Notes: generated by a model not told the origin, from the letters alone. DNA of 32,027 nt from JBCCGR01 sp039029195 (GCA_039029195.1 JBCCGR010000054.1:1-32027), one strand, 5' to 3'; counted from the stretch's first letter, positions 1-8,997 are shown. A program made the numbers and translations.

Positions 1-1386
1 TGCGGAACCATCAAGCACAGTGTCCTTCCGGTAGAGCAGCGAAACCGGAACCAGTGCGCCGTCGTGTGAACGTGCCTGGACGCGTCGCGTGACATAGTCT
101 TGAGGATCGTGACCGGACGGAATCTCCTGCTCTTTCATGAGCGTCCGAGCGCGGCTAACGAGATCATAGTCATAGGTGCGCGACGGTGTCGTCATCGACG
201 AGTAGACGAAGCGAATTGTGCTCGTGTCATATTCATATCCGGAGACAAGGCCCAGCGAATAGGCTTCCTCATTAAAGGCGATGGCGTGTTCTTCACCAGT
301 GGAAAGCTGCCGGATCATGATGCGGGGCAATCCATCCTGTCTCTCCAACCAGACGAGATGGTCTTTTAACACATCGTGCGAAAGGATCAGGCGTCCATCC
401 TGATGCGGAACCAGATCAGACCAGTTATCCTTGCCCGGGTTCGCGGCAGGGGCCGTCACGATCTTGAAGTCTGTCGCGCCGCCATCGTTGGTGAGGATGT
501 AGAGAATGCCTTCCCCCTCATCCACAGAGTATTCAATGCGCGCCTGTCTCGGCGCAATCATGCGCGGTTTGGCTTCAGGTTTACCTGCTGGCATCATGAA
601 AACTTCGGACGATTCATGATCGTGAACATCGATGAATATCCAGTCGCCAGACTGGCTCTTGCCCACGCCGACAAATTGGCCGGGATCTTTTTCCTCAAAC
701 AGCAATTTGTCTTCGTTCGTATCCGTGCCAAGCGCATGCAACATCACCTTCGATGGTCGGTGGTGCTCATCAAGTTGAGTGTAGACAAATGACTGGCTGT
801 CTGCTGACCAGGTGCCACCGCCAGATGTGTTTGGAACTGTGTGAACCTGATCCTGTCCATCTTCGACATTGCGAAATTTCAGTTCGAAATATTCTGAACC
901 AGCATTGTCGGCGGACCAGGCCACCCATTTGTGATCAACGGAGTGCGATGCCCCGCCAAGGCGAAAATAGCTGTGGCCTTCAGCTTCAGAATCTCCATTG
1001 ACGATTTCGACTTCACTGTCGTCCTCATCGATCCTGACAAACCTCGGCTGTTCGCCTCCGGCGACAAATCTGATCTGATAGCGATATCGACCATCCTTGG
1101 CCGGAACCGAACTGTCGTCCTGTTTGATCCGCCCTTTCATCTCTTCAAAGAGCTTGTCCTGCAGGTCTGTGCTTTGTGACATCACCGACTGCTGGAAGCT
1201 GTTTTCAGCTTCCAGATAGGCGCGGATTTCACCATCCAGAACCTGGGGATCGCGCATAACCTCCTGCCAGTTGTCAGCGCGAAGCCAGGCGAATTCATCA
1301 GTGCGTTCAATACCGTGGATTTCGGAAGTCTGCGGTCTTTGGGTTGCCGTGGGTGGATCCCCTACCTGCACAAATTTTGGTGTCAT
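1..1386 (-). CDS. ptrB: Oligopeptidase B (S9A serine peptidase), N-terminal part
   Basis: Cytosolic serine peptidase of the prolyl oligopeptidase family that cleaves short peptides after basic residues. Reading the minus strand from an ATG at 1386 gives 462 uninterrupted codons that run off the left edge of the window. The start shows the family's typical N-terminal block (around residue 25 HGIERTDEFAWLR, then a stretch on the pre-catalytic helix ending EENSFQ-like), followed by the seven-bladed propeller region. The family is usually about 690-700 residues, so the C-terminal alpha/beta-hydrolase domain with the Ser-Asp-His triad lies outside and catalytic competence cannot be judged here. 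The ATG overlaps the msrB stop in an ATGA arrangement, so the two genes are probably cotranscribed. Recognition rests on the N-terminal blocks only. Confidence 0.9.
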   Translation of the reverse strand, partial: MTPKFVQVGDPPTATQRPQTSEIHGIERTDEFAWLRADNWQEVMRDPQVLDGEIRAYLEAENSFQQSVMSQSTDLQDKLFEEMKGRIKQDDSSVPAKDGRYRYQIRFVAGGEQPRFVRIDEDDSEVEIVNGDSEAEGHSYFRLGGASHSVDHKWVAWSADNAGSEYFELKFRNVEDGQDQVHTVPNTSGGGTWSADSQSFVYTQLDEHHRPSKVMLHALGTDTNEDKLLFEEKDPGQFVGVGKSQSGDWIFIDVHDHESSEVFMMPAGKPEAKPRMIAPRQARIEYSVDEGEGILYILTNDGGATDFKIVTAPAANPGKDNWSDLVPHQDGRLILSHDVLKDHLVWLERQDGLPRIMIRQLSTGEEHAIAFNEEAYSLGLVSGYEYDTSTIRFVYSSMTTPSRTYDYDLVSRARTLMKEQEIPSGHDPQDYVTRRVQARSHDGALVPVSLLYRKDTVLDGSA

Positions 1387-1787
1387 TCGCCGCCTTCCTG
1401 CGGTTTGAATTTCATTGCAATACCGTTCATGCAGTAGCGCAGCCCGGTCGGGTTTGGACCGTCGGGAAAAACGTGCCCCAGATGGCCTTCACAATCAGCG
1501 CATCGAACTTCTGTTCTGGTCATGAACAATTTGCGGTCAACGTGCTCGGTCACAGCGCTCTCGTCGATTGGTGCAAAGAAGCTCGGCCATCCCGTTCCGG
1601 AATCGAATTTTGTGTCTGCGGCAAACAAGTCTTTGCCACATCCGGCGCAGGTGAAAGTGCCCTTGCGTTTCTCGTCGTTCAGAGAACTCGTAAACGCACG
1701 CTCTGTGCCTTCTTTGCGCAGCACCCGATATTGTTCCTCGGAAAGAATGCTGCGCCATTCGGCGTCGGACATTGATATTTTGGCCAT
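1383..1787 (-). CDS. msrB: Peptide-methionine (R)-S-oxide reductase MsrB
   Basis: Repairs oxidised proteins by reducing the R epimer of methionine sulfoxide. The 134-residue product is full length for the family. It carries the two zinc-binding CxxC pairs (C47/C50 in TCAGCG and C96/C99 in CADC), the family blocks GTGWPSF (65-71) and GHLGHVFPDG (101-110), and the catalytic cysteine C119 in LRYCMNG. The last motif is usually RYCIN, so Met replaces Ile. I chose ATG 1787 because GGAG lies 7 nt upstream; an in-frame GTG at 1796 is possible but sits on that ribosome binding site. It overlaps the downstream oligopeptidase B gene by 4 nt and follows the antiporter operon on the same strand after a 47-nt gap. 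Confidence 0.97.
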   Translation of the reverse strand: MAKISMSDAEWRSILSEEQYRVLRKEGTERAFTSSLNDEKRKGTFTCAGCGKDLFAADTKFDSGTGWPSFFAPIDESAVTEHVDRKLFMTRTEVRCADCEGHLGHVFPDGPNPTGLRYCMNGIAMKFKPQEGGE

Positions 1788-1834
1788 TGGGAACACTCCA
1801 ATTCTGAGCGCGAAAAACTCAATACAATGTGGGC

Positions 1835-3544
1835 TTAGCCTCTGTTCAACTCAACAAAGTTGAACAACAGTACGGCCCCAAGCAAAATGGCAATCCAGAG
1901 CACCATGGTGCCTGTGCCCCAAATTCGGGACGCCGCTCCACCCGGACCATAGACCGAGTATATGCGCACGAGAGCCGCACCAATCAATGCCTGTGCTGTG
2001 CCAATGATCCCACCCCAAATGGCAGAAATAATCCCGACGGTTGAGCGCAGGATCGCCGGAAGCGCCTTCCGGTACGACCAGTCGAAATCGAGATTCACCG
2101 ACTTCAATTCGGGCGGATAGATGCCGGTCCGCATCAGGACGGTGAACGCAAGTGCGGAGAAGAACAGCAATTGAAGCTGGGTGATCACATGGCTGGTGGT
2201 GTAGGGAACATAGTCCACATCGTAGGGCAGCAGCGCATAGAGCGGCGCCGGGTAACTGCCGATAGCGATGCACAGAAACGCGGTAATTCCCATCGCAAGA
2301 AGCATGTTCCACGGCGCTTCTCTAGGCCGTTTGCCGCTGTCATGGGCGAAGAACGCAAAGTAGGGAATTTTGATGCCGGAATGATGGAACACACCCGCGG
2401 AGGCGAAGAGCAAAATGCCCCAGACAATATAGTGCCCCTCATGCGCGGACGCAGACAGGATGAGTGATTTCGAAACAAAACCTGAGAACAATGGAAAGGC
2501 GGAGATCGAAGCCGCACCGATGACGCAGAAAATCATCGTCAGCGGCATTGTTTTGTATAGTCCGCCGAGTTCCGATCCCTTTGCGGTTCCGGTGCGGAAA
2601 AGCACCGCACCCACGCTCATGAACAACAGTGCCTTGTAGAGAATGTGCGCAAACGCATGCGCTGCAGTACCGTTGAGCGCCAATTCAGTTCCCACGCCCA
2701 CGCCGACCACCATGAAGCCAAGCTGGTTGTTGAGGCTGTACGCCAGAACCCGTCGCAGGTCGTTCTCAATCACAGCGTAAAAGATCGGAAACAGCGTCAT
2801 GATGGCGCCGATGTAGATCAGGATTTCTGTTCCAGGAAATCCACGGGCAAGCGCATAGACCGCAAGCTTGGTGGTGAAAGCAGACAAGACCACCGTGCCG
2901 GTGACGGTTGCTGCCGGGTAGGCATCCTGCAACCAGTTGTGAAGCAGTGGAAACGCGCATTTGATGCCGAAACTGAGGAAGATGAGCCACGTGCCAATCG
3001 ATCCAAGCGTCATTCGGTCAAACGTGATTTCACCGGTTTCGCGGTAAAACAAAGCTGCACCGGCGATCAAAATCACACCAGATGCAATCTGGATGATCAG
3101 GTAGCGCATGCCTGTGGCGTAAGCACCCGGTGTCCGCCGTGCCCAAATCAGGAACACGGACGCAATCGCCGTACCCTCCCAGAAGAAGAACAAGGTGATC
3201 AGATCACCGGCAAAGACTGCTCCAATTGCCGATCCCGCATAAAGAAGAGCGGAAACTTGCTGGATCGTGTCCCTCACGTGCCACGCGTAAAGGATCGACA
3301 GGAATGCGGCGAGCGAGAAGATCAATCCAAAGATCATTGCGAGCTTGTCCACGCGCAACAACACCAGTTCCATTCCCATGAACGGGATCTGATTGTGCAG
3401 ACCTTCCGGCAAATTCCAGATCAGCATGGCCCCGATAATGGGGACAAGCACGGCTACCGCAGATCGGAAATGCCCGTTCGGCAACAGTGGCAGAACCAAC
3501 GCGGCAAGAATGTAAATGACGAACGGCGGAAAGAACTCAGTCAT
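1835..3544 (-). CDS. Mrp-type antiporter channel subunit (NuoL/M/N family), third copy
   Basis: Polytopic inner-membrane protein of 569 residues in the proton-translocating NuoL/M/N-MrpA/MrpD family, the distal gene of the antiporter operon. The family's key charged residues are present: Glu123 in the helix FFFWEG, Lys195 in GIKCAFPLLHNWL, and Lys226 in FTTKLAVY. It is the most divergent of the three paralogues here: PLLHNWLQDAYPAA replaces the PLHRWLP block seen in the other two. A long hydrophilic loop near residues 375-390 and extra C-terminal helices make it longer. The ATG at 3544 is 8 nt inside the upstream gene, so I rejected the longer in-frame extension to 3595. It may correspond to an extra MrpD-like or MbhH-like channel; exact subunit identity is uncertain. 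Confidence 0.9.
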   Translation of the reverse strand: MTEFFPPFVIYILAALVLPLLPNGHFRSAVAVLVPIIGAMLIWNLPEGLHNQIPFMGMELVLLRVDKLAMIFGLIFSLAAFLSILYAWHVRDTIQQVSALLYAGSAIGAVFAGDLITLFFFWEGTAIASVFLIWARRTPGAYATGMRYLIIQIASGVILIAGAALFYRETGEITFDRMTLGSIGTWLIFLSFGIKCAFPLLHNWLQDAYPAATVTGTVVLSAFTTKLAVYALARGFPGTEILIYIGAIMTLFPIFYAVIENDLRRVLAYSLNNQLGFMVVGVGVGTELALNGTAAHAFAHILYKALLFMSVGAVLFRTGTAKGSELGGLYKTMPLTMIFCVIGAASISAFPLFSGFVSKSLILSASAHEGHYIVWGILLFASAGVFHHSGIKIPYFAFFAHDSGKRPREAPWNMLLAMGITAFLCIAIGSYPAPLYALLPYDVDYVPYTTSHVITQLQLLFFSALAFTVLMRTGIYPPELKSVNLDFDWSYRKALPAILRSTVGIISAIWGGIIGTAQALIGAALVRIYSVYGPGGAASRIWGTGTMVLWIAILLGAVLLFNFVELNRG

Positions 3545-3893
3545 CGACCCGCTCCCGATCAAGACCGTCCTCTGGATAGTCTTCGGCCTCCACATCCATG
3601 GGTGCGTAGTACTCTTCGGATCGCATGAGGAAAAGGCGCATACCCTTGGCGCAGATCACCAGGGCCGCGCACATGAAGAACCCGTACAGCGCATAAAAGC
3701 CGGGGAACCTTTCAACAGCGAAATAGACCTTCTTGTAATAAAAGAAGTCGGCCACAACGAGTAACGCACAAAGGATGTAAAGCCCACGCACCACTCGTTC
3801 GATGTTCTCTTTTTTGTCGAGAAACAAAAGGGCGCGACCAAGCGCGGGGAATTTCGATGTGTCTTCGTTTTGATTTTCAGTCATGCCAGCCAT
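3537..3893 (-). CDS. Small uncharacterised membrane protein of the antiporter operon
   Basis: A 118-residue protein with two predicted transmembrane helices (about residues 38-56 and 70-90), a charged N-terminus with the cytoplasm-like stretch ENQNED, and an acidic C-terminal tail rich in Asp and Glu. It matches no Mrp subunit I know (A-G) and I cannot assign a function. I chose the ATG at 3893 because GGAGG, which also encodes the end of the upstream gene, lies 8 nt before it; an ATG at 3908 inside the upstream gene and one at 3884 are alternatives. It is locked in place by overlaps or near-contact on both sides between two NuoL/M/N-type genes, which argues for an accessory subunit or assembly factor of the same complex. 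Confidence 0.85.
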   Translation of the reverse strand: MAGMTENQNEDTSKFPALGRALLFLDKKENIERVVRGLYILCALLVVADFFYYKKVYFAVERFPGFYALYGFFMCAALVICAKGMRLFLMRSEEYYAPMDVEAEDYPEDGLDRERVDD

Positions 3894-3894
3894 C

Positions 3895-5373
3895 CTACTT
3901 GCCTCCAATCGGCATCAGGAATTCAACCAGTGCACTGGAATAGAAAAACAGAAGCAGACAGCCAATTGCGGTCAGTACCGGTGGGAGCACGCAAAATAAG
4001 GGCGCTTCGTCCACAGTCACTCTTGCACCGGAACTTTCAGCGGCTTCGGGTGCAGACAGGAAAAAACCTCGCCCGACGATGGGCAGTAGGTAGGCCACGT
4101 TGAGAAGAGAACTCACCATCAGTACGCCAATCATGATCTGCTGCCCGGTATCGGCAGCAGCCACCATCAGCATCCACTTGCTCCACGATCCTGCAAGTGG
4201 CGGCAGACCGATAATGCTCAGCGCACCAACAAGGAAAGCTGCAAAGGTGAATGGCATCACCCGGCCAAGCCCCTGCATATCGCTGATTTCCGTTTTGTGG
4301 GTGGCCACGTAAATCGCACCTGCACACATAAAGAGCGTGATCTTTCCAAGAGCGTGTGTCGCAATGTGAAGCCCGCCTCCGACCACACCCATTGAGGTGG
4401 CCAGCGCAACGCCCAGTGTGATGTACGAGAGCTGGCTGACGGTAGAATAGGCAAGCCGCGCCTTCAAATTATCCTTGGTCATCGCGACCATCGACGCGGC
4501 GAGGATAGAGAATGCCGCCAGCCACATCAGCCATTGCGACGCGCCAGTTTCGGCAAGGAAATCCACTCCGAAAACATAGACGCCGACCTTAAGCATGGTG
4601 AAAACACCGGCCTTCACGACGGCCACGGCGTGAAGCAGTGCGCTGACTGGTGTTGGGGCTACCATTGCCGCAGGCAGCCAGCGATGAAACGGCATCAGTG
4701 CGGCCTTGCCGATGCCGAAGGCGTAAAGCCCCAACAAAACGGCCACCATGCCACCGGCCACATGACCATCGAGAATACCGCCTGCTTTGAAATCCAAGGT
4801 GCCGGTCAGCACATGGGTCCAGACGATCGCCGTCAAAAGAAAGACGATTGATGTACCCATCAAAATGCCGAGGTAAATTCGCGCACCTGACTTTGCTGCG
4901 TTGGTTTCCTTGTGTGCGACCAGCGGATAAGTCGAAACAGTAAGAATTTCATAAAAGATAAACAGCGTTAGCAGGTTATCAGCGAATGCTATTCCGCACG
5001 CACTGCCAATCGCGACACCGAAGCATGCAAAGAACCGGGCATGTTTTTGCTCGCGATTGCCACGCATATATCCCACGCCGTAGATGTGGGTAATAATCCA
5101 GAGCCCGGACGCTACGACGGCAAACAATAGGCCCAGCGGTTCAACGGAAAATCCCAGCGCTACCCCTGGCAGCACCTGGAACAGATCGAGCGCAATGGAC
5201 TGGCCATTCCCAAAGGCCTGCAACACAACCAGAACGCAGCCGAATGTAGCGACGGCAATGATGAACGTGATGGTATCTCGCAGATTGTCCCGATCGCGAA
5301 GTAGAAGGTTTGTCGCAACAGCTACGAATGGCAGAACCATGGTGCAAAGCAGTGCGGTTTGAGCGGTATTCAT
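3895..5373 (-). CDS. Mrp-type antiporter channel subunit (NuoL/MrpA-N-like), second copy
   Basis: Integral membrane protein of 492 residues with about 14 helices, proton-translocating NuoL/M/N family. Glu142 (FIFYEILTVSTYP), Lys223 (GIGKAALMPFHRWLP) and Lys254 (AVVKAGVF) are the expected ion-path residues. The block TPVSALLHAVAVVKAG is typical of NuoL and of the N-terminal domain of MrpA rather than MrpD, so this gene plausibly supplies the MrpA N-terminal function as a separate polypeptide. Its ATG overlaps the stop of the upstream paralogue by one base (TAATG), which suggests translational coupling. Assignment to the family is secure; which canonical subunit it replaces is inference. Confidence 0.93.
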   Translation of the reverse strand: MNTAQTALLCTMVLPFVAVATNLLLRDRDNLRDTITFIIAVATFGCVLVVLQAFGNGQSIALDLFQVLPGVALGFSVEPLGLLFAVVASGLWIITHIYGVGYMRGNREQKHARFFACFGVAIGSACGIAFADNLLTLFIFYEILTVSTYPLVAHKETNAAKSGARIYLGILMGTSIVFLLTAIVWTHVLTGTLDFKAGGILDGHVAGGMVAVLLGLYAFGIGKAALMPFHRWLPAAMVAPTPVSALLHAVAVVKAGVFTMLKVGVYVFGVDFLAETGASQWLMWLAAFSILAASMVAMTKDNLKARLAYSTVSQLSYITLGVALATSMGVVGGGLHIATHALGKITLFMCAGAIYVATHKTEISDMQGLGRVMPFTFAAFLVGALSIIGLPPLAGSWSKWMLMVAAADTGQQIMIGVLMVSSLLNVAYLLPIVGRGFFLSAPEAAESSGARVTVDEAPLFCVLPPVLTAIGCLLLFFYSSALVEFLMPIGGK

Positions 5374-6902
5374 TATCGCCCCTCCCCGCCGGTTATGGTT
5401 GCGCCGTCAGCGCCAAACCCGCCGCCGATCAGACTTTGCGCCGCGGTTTCCGCCATCTTCACGGTGAAATCCGCATCAAGCCCGAAATAGAGGCACGCCA
5501 AGGCCAATATCCATGTCGGCACCAAAAGCGAAAGTGGTGCTTCGGACACTGGTGCCTGTTGCGGCGGAGCTTGCAGGTAAAGAACCTCTACAATTTTCCA
5601 GACGTATATGACCGCAATCAGCGAAGACGCGACAACCAGCATCGCCACCGGCCACCAGCCCTTTTCAAGGGCTGCTTCCAGCAACAACCATTTGCTGATG
5701 AACCCGGCTGTTGACGGAATACCAATCAGGCTCAACCCGCCAAGGACGATCGCAGCACTGGTCCACGGCATTTGTCGGCCAAGCCCGGACATTCGTTGGA
5801 GAAACGGGGATCCTGTTTGATATACAATGGCGCCAACGGCCATAAACAATGCGCCTTTGGTGAGCGCGTGGTTGAACAGATGGGCGACTGAAGCCGTAAC
5901 ACCAGCAGATGTGACGAAGCTGATCCCAAGAAGAATGTACCCGATTTGCGCAATACTGGAATGAGCGAGCAACCGCTTCAGGTCGGATTGGTAGGCGGCA
6001 ACGATTGATGCTGAGAACATTGCCAATACGGCAAACGGCAAAACGATGAAGTAGATCGTTTCCACTTCGAAGGGGAATTGCGGTCTGAACACAGAGAACA
6101 TGAACCGCATCAGCACATAAATGGCGACTTTGGTCGCGGTGGCTGCAAGGAACGCCGAAATTGCCGAAGGGGCATAGGTGTATGCACCCGGAAGCCAACG
6201 GTGCAGCGGATAAATCGCCAGCTTCAGCCCCATTCCGACAAAAATGAAGGCAAAGGCCGTCAAAATCGTGCGGTTAGTGCCCTGCTCCGCAATGCGATTG
6301 GAGATGTCGACCATGTTGAGTGTGCCGGTCGCCATGTAGAGAAAACCAAGGCCGATAACGAAGAATGTTGCCCCAATCGTCCCCATGACGAGATAGTCAT
6401 AAGCAACGGAAAGTGCGCGTTTGTCGCGTTCAGCGCCCATCGCCACCAAAACGTAGGTGGACAGGGAAGAGATCTCCAAAAAGACGAATACGTTGAATGC
6501 GTCGCCGGTTATGGTGACACCAAGCAGACCAGTGAAAACAAGAAGATAGCAGGCGTAGAACAGCGCATGGCTTTCCCGTTTTATTTCCTTGCCAACGCTG
6601 GTCCAGGCATAGGGCAGCACTACCACCGAGATGGCGGAAATGATCAGCAGCACAAACGCGTTGGCCGCATCAACGCGATACTCAATGCCAAGGGGTGGCG
6701 CCCATCCTCCAATGTGGTAAGAGATGACAGCGCCATTGATGGTTCTAGCCACTAGCGCAATCGACACCGCGAGTGCAAGAATGCTCGACAAAAAGGCGAG
6801 CATCCACGACACAACAGCACGCCCGATGAGCATGCATAACGGCGCCATCAACAGGGGTATCACCACCTGCAAGATCGGCAGGTGCGTCTCAATCGCCATC
6901 AT
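5373..6902 (-). CDS. mnhD: Mrp/Mnh cation:proton antiporter subunit D
   Basis: Channel subunit of 509 residues closest to canonical MnhD/MrpD among the three paralogues. The region around residue 75 reads GIEYRVDAANAFVLL, a strong MrpD signature, followed by Glu143 in FVFLEISSLSTYVLVA, Lys227 in GLKLAIYPLHRWLPGA and Lys258 in ATKVAIYVL. About 14 transmembrane helices fill the protein and the length is normal. It starts at ATG 6902 (a second ATG follows immediately) in an ATGA overlap with the subunit C gene. The position directly after mnhC matches the order in canonical mnh/mrp operons, which supports calling this copy mnhD. Confidence 0.95.
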   Translation of the reverse strand: MMAIETHLPILQVVIPLLMAPLCMLIGRAVVSWMLAFLSSILALAVSIALVARTINGAVISYHIGGWAPPLGIEYRVDAANAFVLLIISAISVVVLPYAWTSVGKEIKRESHALFYACYLLVFTGLLGVTITGDAFNVFVFLEISSLSTYVLVAMGAERDKRALSVAYDYLVMGTIGATFFVIGLGFLYMATGTLNMVDISNRIAEQGTNRTILTAFAFIFVGMGLKLAIYPLHRWLPGAYTYAPSAISAFLAATATKVAIYVLMRFMFSVFRPQFPFEVETIYFIVLPFAVLAMFSASIVAAYQSDLKRLLAHSSIAQIGYILLGISFVTSAGVTASVAHLFNHALTKGALFMAVGAIVYQTGSPFLQRMSGLGRQMPWTSAAIVLGGLSLIGIPSTAGFISKWLLLEAALEKGWWPVAMLVVASSLIAVIYVWKIVEVLYLQAPPQQAPVSEAPLSLLVPTWILALACLYFGLDADFTVKMAETAAQSLIGGGFGADGATITGGEGR

Positions 6903-7318
6903 TGATGATTGTTCCCCACCGTGAGGTTTTCTGCAGCCGCCAGCCCCCGATCCTGCTGCAGAATTTCATCTTCCTCGATTGAACTGTATTCCTCCCGAAT
7001 GCGGATAATCAACGCCAGACCGAGCGCCGTTGTGGCCACGCCAACCACAATCGCGGTAAGAATCAAAACGTGCGGCAGCGGGTTCGAATAAACCGTTGAG
7101 GGATCGCCGGTGTAGATGGGAGCTGTACCACCGTCGATCCGGCCAATGGAGATGAAAAACATGAAAACCGAGGCCTGAAACACATTCAGCCCGACAATCT
7201 TTTTGACAAGATTACCGCTGGCAACAACCACGTAGAATCCGGTCATCATCAAAGCAATGAACAGCCAGTAATTCGCGTGGCCAACAATGAAGGCCCAGGT
7301 GACGAGACTTTCCATCAC
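6899..7318 (-). CDS. mnhC: Mrp/Mnh antiporter subunit C (NuoK-like)
   Basis: Small three-helix membrane subunit of 139 residues, homologous to NuoK of complex I. The middle shows the family pattern KKIVGLNVFQASVFMFFI and then a loop ending NPLPHVLILTAIVVGVATTALGLAL, which is diagnostic for MnhC. The acidic C-terminal tail (about residues 110-139) is longer than in many homologues. The gene overlaps mnhB upstream and mnhD downstream by 4 nt each, placing it firmly inside one polycistronic unit. Two consecutive ATG codons at the start leave a one-codon ambiguity. Confidence 0.95.
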   Translation of the reverse strand: MMESLVTWAFIVGHANYWLFIALMMTGFYVVVASGNLVKKIVGLNVFQASVFMFFISIGRIDGGTAPIYTGDPSTVYSNPLPHVLILTAIVVGVATTALGLALIIRIREEYSSIEEDEILQQDRGLAAAENLTVGNNHQ

Positions 7319-7752
7319 CAGTCCTCGTCGCTCATGCGCGGAGGACGTCCGGCAAACGCGTAATAAATCGTCACCATTACAGCTGCGACGGTCAGACCAA
7401 CGCCAAACTCAACGGCCAAAATTCCCCAATGTTGAGCGCTGATCGCATCGTTTGCGAGCGCGTTGTAGTCTAGAAACTTCGCACCAGCCATGAGGTTCAG
7501 AACACCAACGCCTGCGTAAACAAGGACACCCAGCGCTGCCAGCTTGTGTACCAGCCATGGAGGGAAAACGCGTTGCACTTCATCCAACGTGAAAACCAAT
7601 CCATAGAGGATAAAGGCAACGGCAAATATCACACCCGCCTGGAACCCTCCTCCCGGTCCAAAATCGCCATGAAACTGAACATAGAGGCCAAACAGCAGAA
7701 TTGGCGGGACCAGAAGTTTAGTGATGACCCGAAGAATGAGGTGATGCTCCAT
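7315..7752 (-). CDS. mnhB: Mrp/Mnh antiporter subunit B
   Basis: Membrane protein of 145 residues with four helices, MnhB/MrpB family. The N-terminal pattern is characteristic: helix 1 ends in LFGLYVQFHGDFGPGGGFQAGVI and is followed by helices at about residues 36-56, 68-88 and 105-130. The family forms part of the membrane scaffold next to the C-terminal part of MrpA and probably of the cation path. The start overlaps the upstream DUF4040 gene by one base and the stop overlaps mnhC by 4 nt. Confidence 0.95.
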   Translation of the reverse strand: MEHHLILRVITKLLVPPILLFGLYVQFHGDFGPGGGFQAGVIFAVAFILYGLVFTLDEVQRVFPPWLVHKLAALGVLVYAGVGVLNLMAGAKFLDYNALANDAISAQHWGILAVEFGVGLTVAAVMVTIYYAFAGRPPRMSDEDW

Positions 7753-8312
7753 CAGCCGTCCTCCTCGCTCGCCGCGTCTGACTGTCTTCTGCCACGACCC
7801 AGACCAGATAGAAGCAACACCACGCCCAGCCCGGCAGTAAAAACAACCACGACTTCACCCAGCGTGTCGAAGCCCCGGTAGGAGGCCAAAATGGCTGTCA
7901 CCGTGTTTGGAACATCGATTTCTCGGGGAATGCGCTCCAGATAGTGCGGGGCGACGTGGTTGAACGCCGGAGCGTCGGGCGAGCCGAAGTTCGGCATATC
8001 AAGTGTGCCGTAAACCAGCACCGCGCCAGTGATCACAACCACCAAAAGTGGGATTGCAGATCGAGGCCGTGGTTTTTCTCTACGCGAGGTCAATGCCATC
8101 GTGCCAAGCATGAGAACCGTTGAAATACCAGCGCCCACGGCAGCTTCGGTAAAGGCCACATCAACCGCGTCAAGGGCGATGAAAAGAAGCGCGCAAATCA
8201 GGCTGAACAGGCCGGACAACATTACAACGGCAAACAAAAGCCGTGTTCGAACGATTGCGACGGCGACCGCCACAAGCAGAATGAAAAGCGTGATGGTGAT
8301 GACGGTTTCCAT
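7752..8312 (-). CDS. Stand-alone MrpA C-terminal module (DUF4040 plus MbhE-like)
   Basis: A 186-residue membrane protein equal to the C-terminal part of full-length MrpA. Residues 1-75 hold the DUF4040 block (ending DVAFTEAAVGAGISTVLMLGT, a strong signature), then a charged linker, a helix near 88-105, a periplasmic-type loop (about 110-140), and a last helix containing GFDTLGEVVVVFTAGLG, which is MbhE-like. In most bacteria this module is fused to a NuoL-like domain in one 770-950 residue MrpA. Here it stands alone, as in archaeal Mbh/Mrp clusters. It lies between mnhG and mnhB with one-base overlaps on both sides. Confidence 0.92.
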   Translation of the reverse strand: METVITITLFILLVAVAVAIVRTRLLFAVVMLSGLFSLICALLFIALDAVDVAFTEAAVGAGISTVLMLGTMALTSRREKPRPRSAIPLLVVVITGAVLVYGTLDMPNFGSPDAPAFNHVAPHYLERIPREIDVPNTVTAILASYRGFDTLGEVVVVFTAGLGVVLLLSGLGRGRRQSDAASEEDG

Positions 8313-8671
8313 CAGCCAGCCTCACCCTTGTCCGTTGATTCAGCTGGGTCGTTTGCGCTGTCATCTTCAACCGGGTTGAGGGGACGCAGTCCTTGAACAA
8401 ATGCCGCATTTGCCACCGCATGCGAAGCAACAGGCCCGGTGAGAGCAAGGAATATACCTATCAGCACGATCTTCACCGCGACGAGGGTAAGGCCGGCCTG
8501 GAACAGGAGGCCGAGCAAAATCAGCCCTGCTCCCGCAGTATCGAGCACCGACGCGCCATGCAGTCGCGACCAGAAATCCGGCAGTCGCAGCGCGCCAGCC
8601 GCTCCGACAACAACGAAAAACGCGCCGGCCACCAGGCAGATCCAACTCAGCGCCTCAAGAACCAAGCTCAC
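8312..8671 (-). CDS. mnhG: Mrp/Mnh antiporter subunit G
   Basis: Three-helix membrane subunit of 119 residues. The family motif GALRLPDFWSRLHGASVLDTAGAGLILLG occupies about residues 26-55, with two flanking hydrophobic helices. The tail after residue 95 is hydrophilic and acidic and is not part of the conserved core. Overlaps of 4 nt with mnhF and one base with the DUF4040 gene show tight coupling. Length and motif are normal for the family. Confidence 0.95.
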   Translation of the reverse strand: MSLVLEALSWICLVAGAFFVVVGAAGALRLPDFWSRLHGASVLDTAGAGLILLGLLFQAGLTLVAVKIVLIGIFLALTGPVASHAVANAAFVQGLRPLNPVEDDSANDPAESTDKGEAG

Positions 8672-8994
8672 TGGACACGCTCCACATTCGACGGCTCAGC
8701 CGCATTCACCGGAACAGCTGGCACGGCATTCGGGCGATCATCCCCAAGCGCGCGGTAGCGAAAAAACTTCAGCACCGCGATAGTCCCAACAAAATTCAGG
8801 AGAGCATAAAGCAAAGCGATATCAAGGAATTCAGGTCGGCCGAACAGAAAACCCATTGTTCCGATGAAAAGAACGGTGCATGTGCCGAACATATTGACCG
8901 AGATCACCCGATCATAGAGCGACGGGCCGATAAACGTTCTCGCCAATATCAGGAGCATAGCAACAACAAGCGCGATGGAGGCAATCAGAAACAT
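8668..8994 (-). CDS. mnhF: Mrp/Mnh antiporter subunit F
   Basis: Small membrane subunit of 108 residues with three helices, MnhF/MrpF family. The segment ARTFIGPSLYDRVISVNMFGT (about residues 19-39) is the conserved part, normally xGPxxxDRVxAxNxxxT, followed by helices spanning about 40-58 and 63-80 (LDIALLYALLNFVGTIAVLKFF). It starts 3 nt after the mnhE stop and overlaps mnhG by 4 nt. Confidence 0.95.
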   Translation of the reverse strand: MFLIASIALVVAMLLILARTFIGPSLYDRVISVNMFGTCTVLFIGTMGFLFGRPEFLDIALLYALLNFVGTIAVLKFFRYRALGDDRPNAVPAVPVNAAEPSNVERVQ

Positions 8995-8997
8995 CGA

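Noticed and set aside
2645..3628. Long plus-strand open frame (327 codons) opposite the third antiporter subunit
   Set aside because: The translation is full of Arg, His, Gln and Cys with no family features and lies wholly opposite a clear NuoL-family gene; it is a shadow frame.
6078..6755. Plus-strand open frame of 225 codons
   Set aside because: It is antisense to mnhD, has highly charged, composition-biased sequence and no ribosome binding site.
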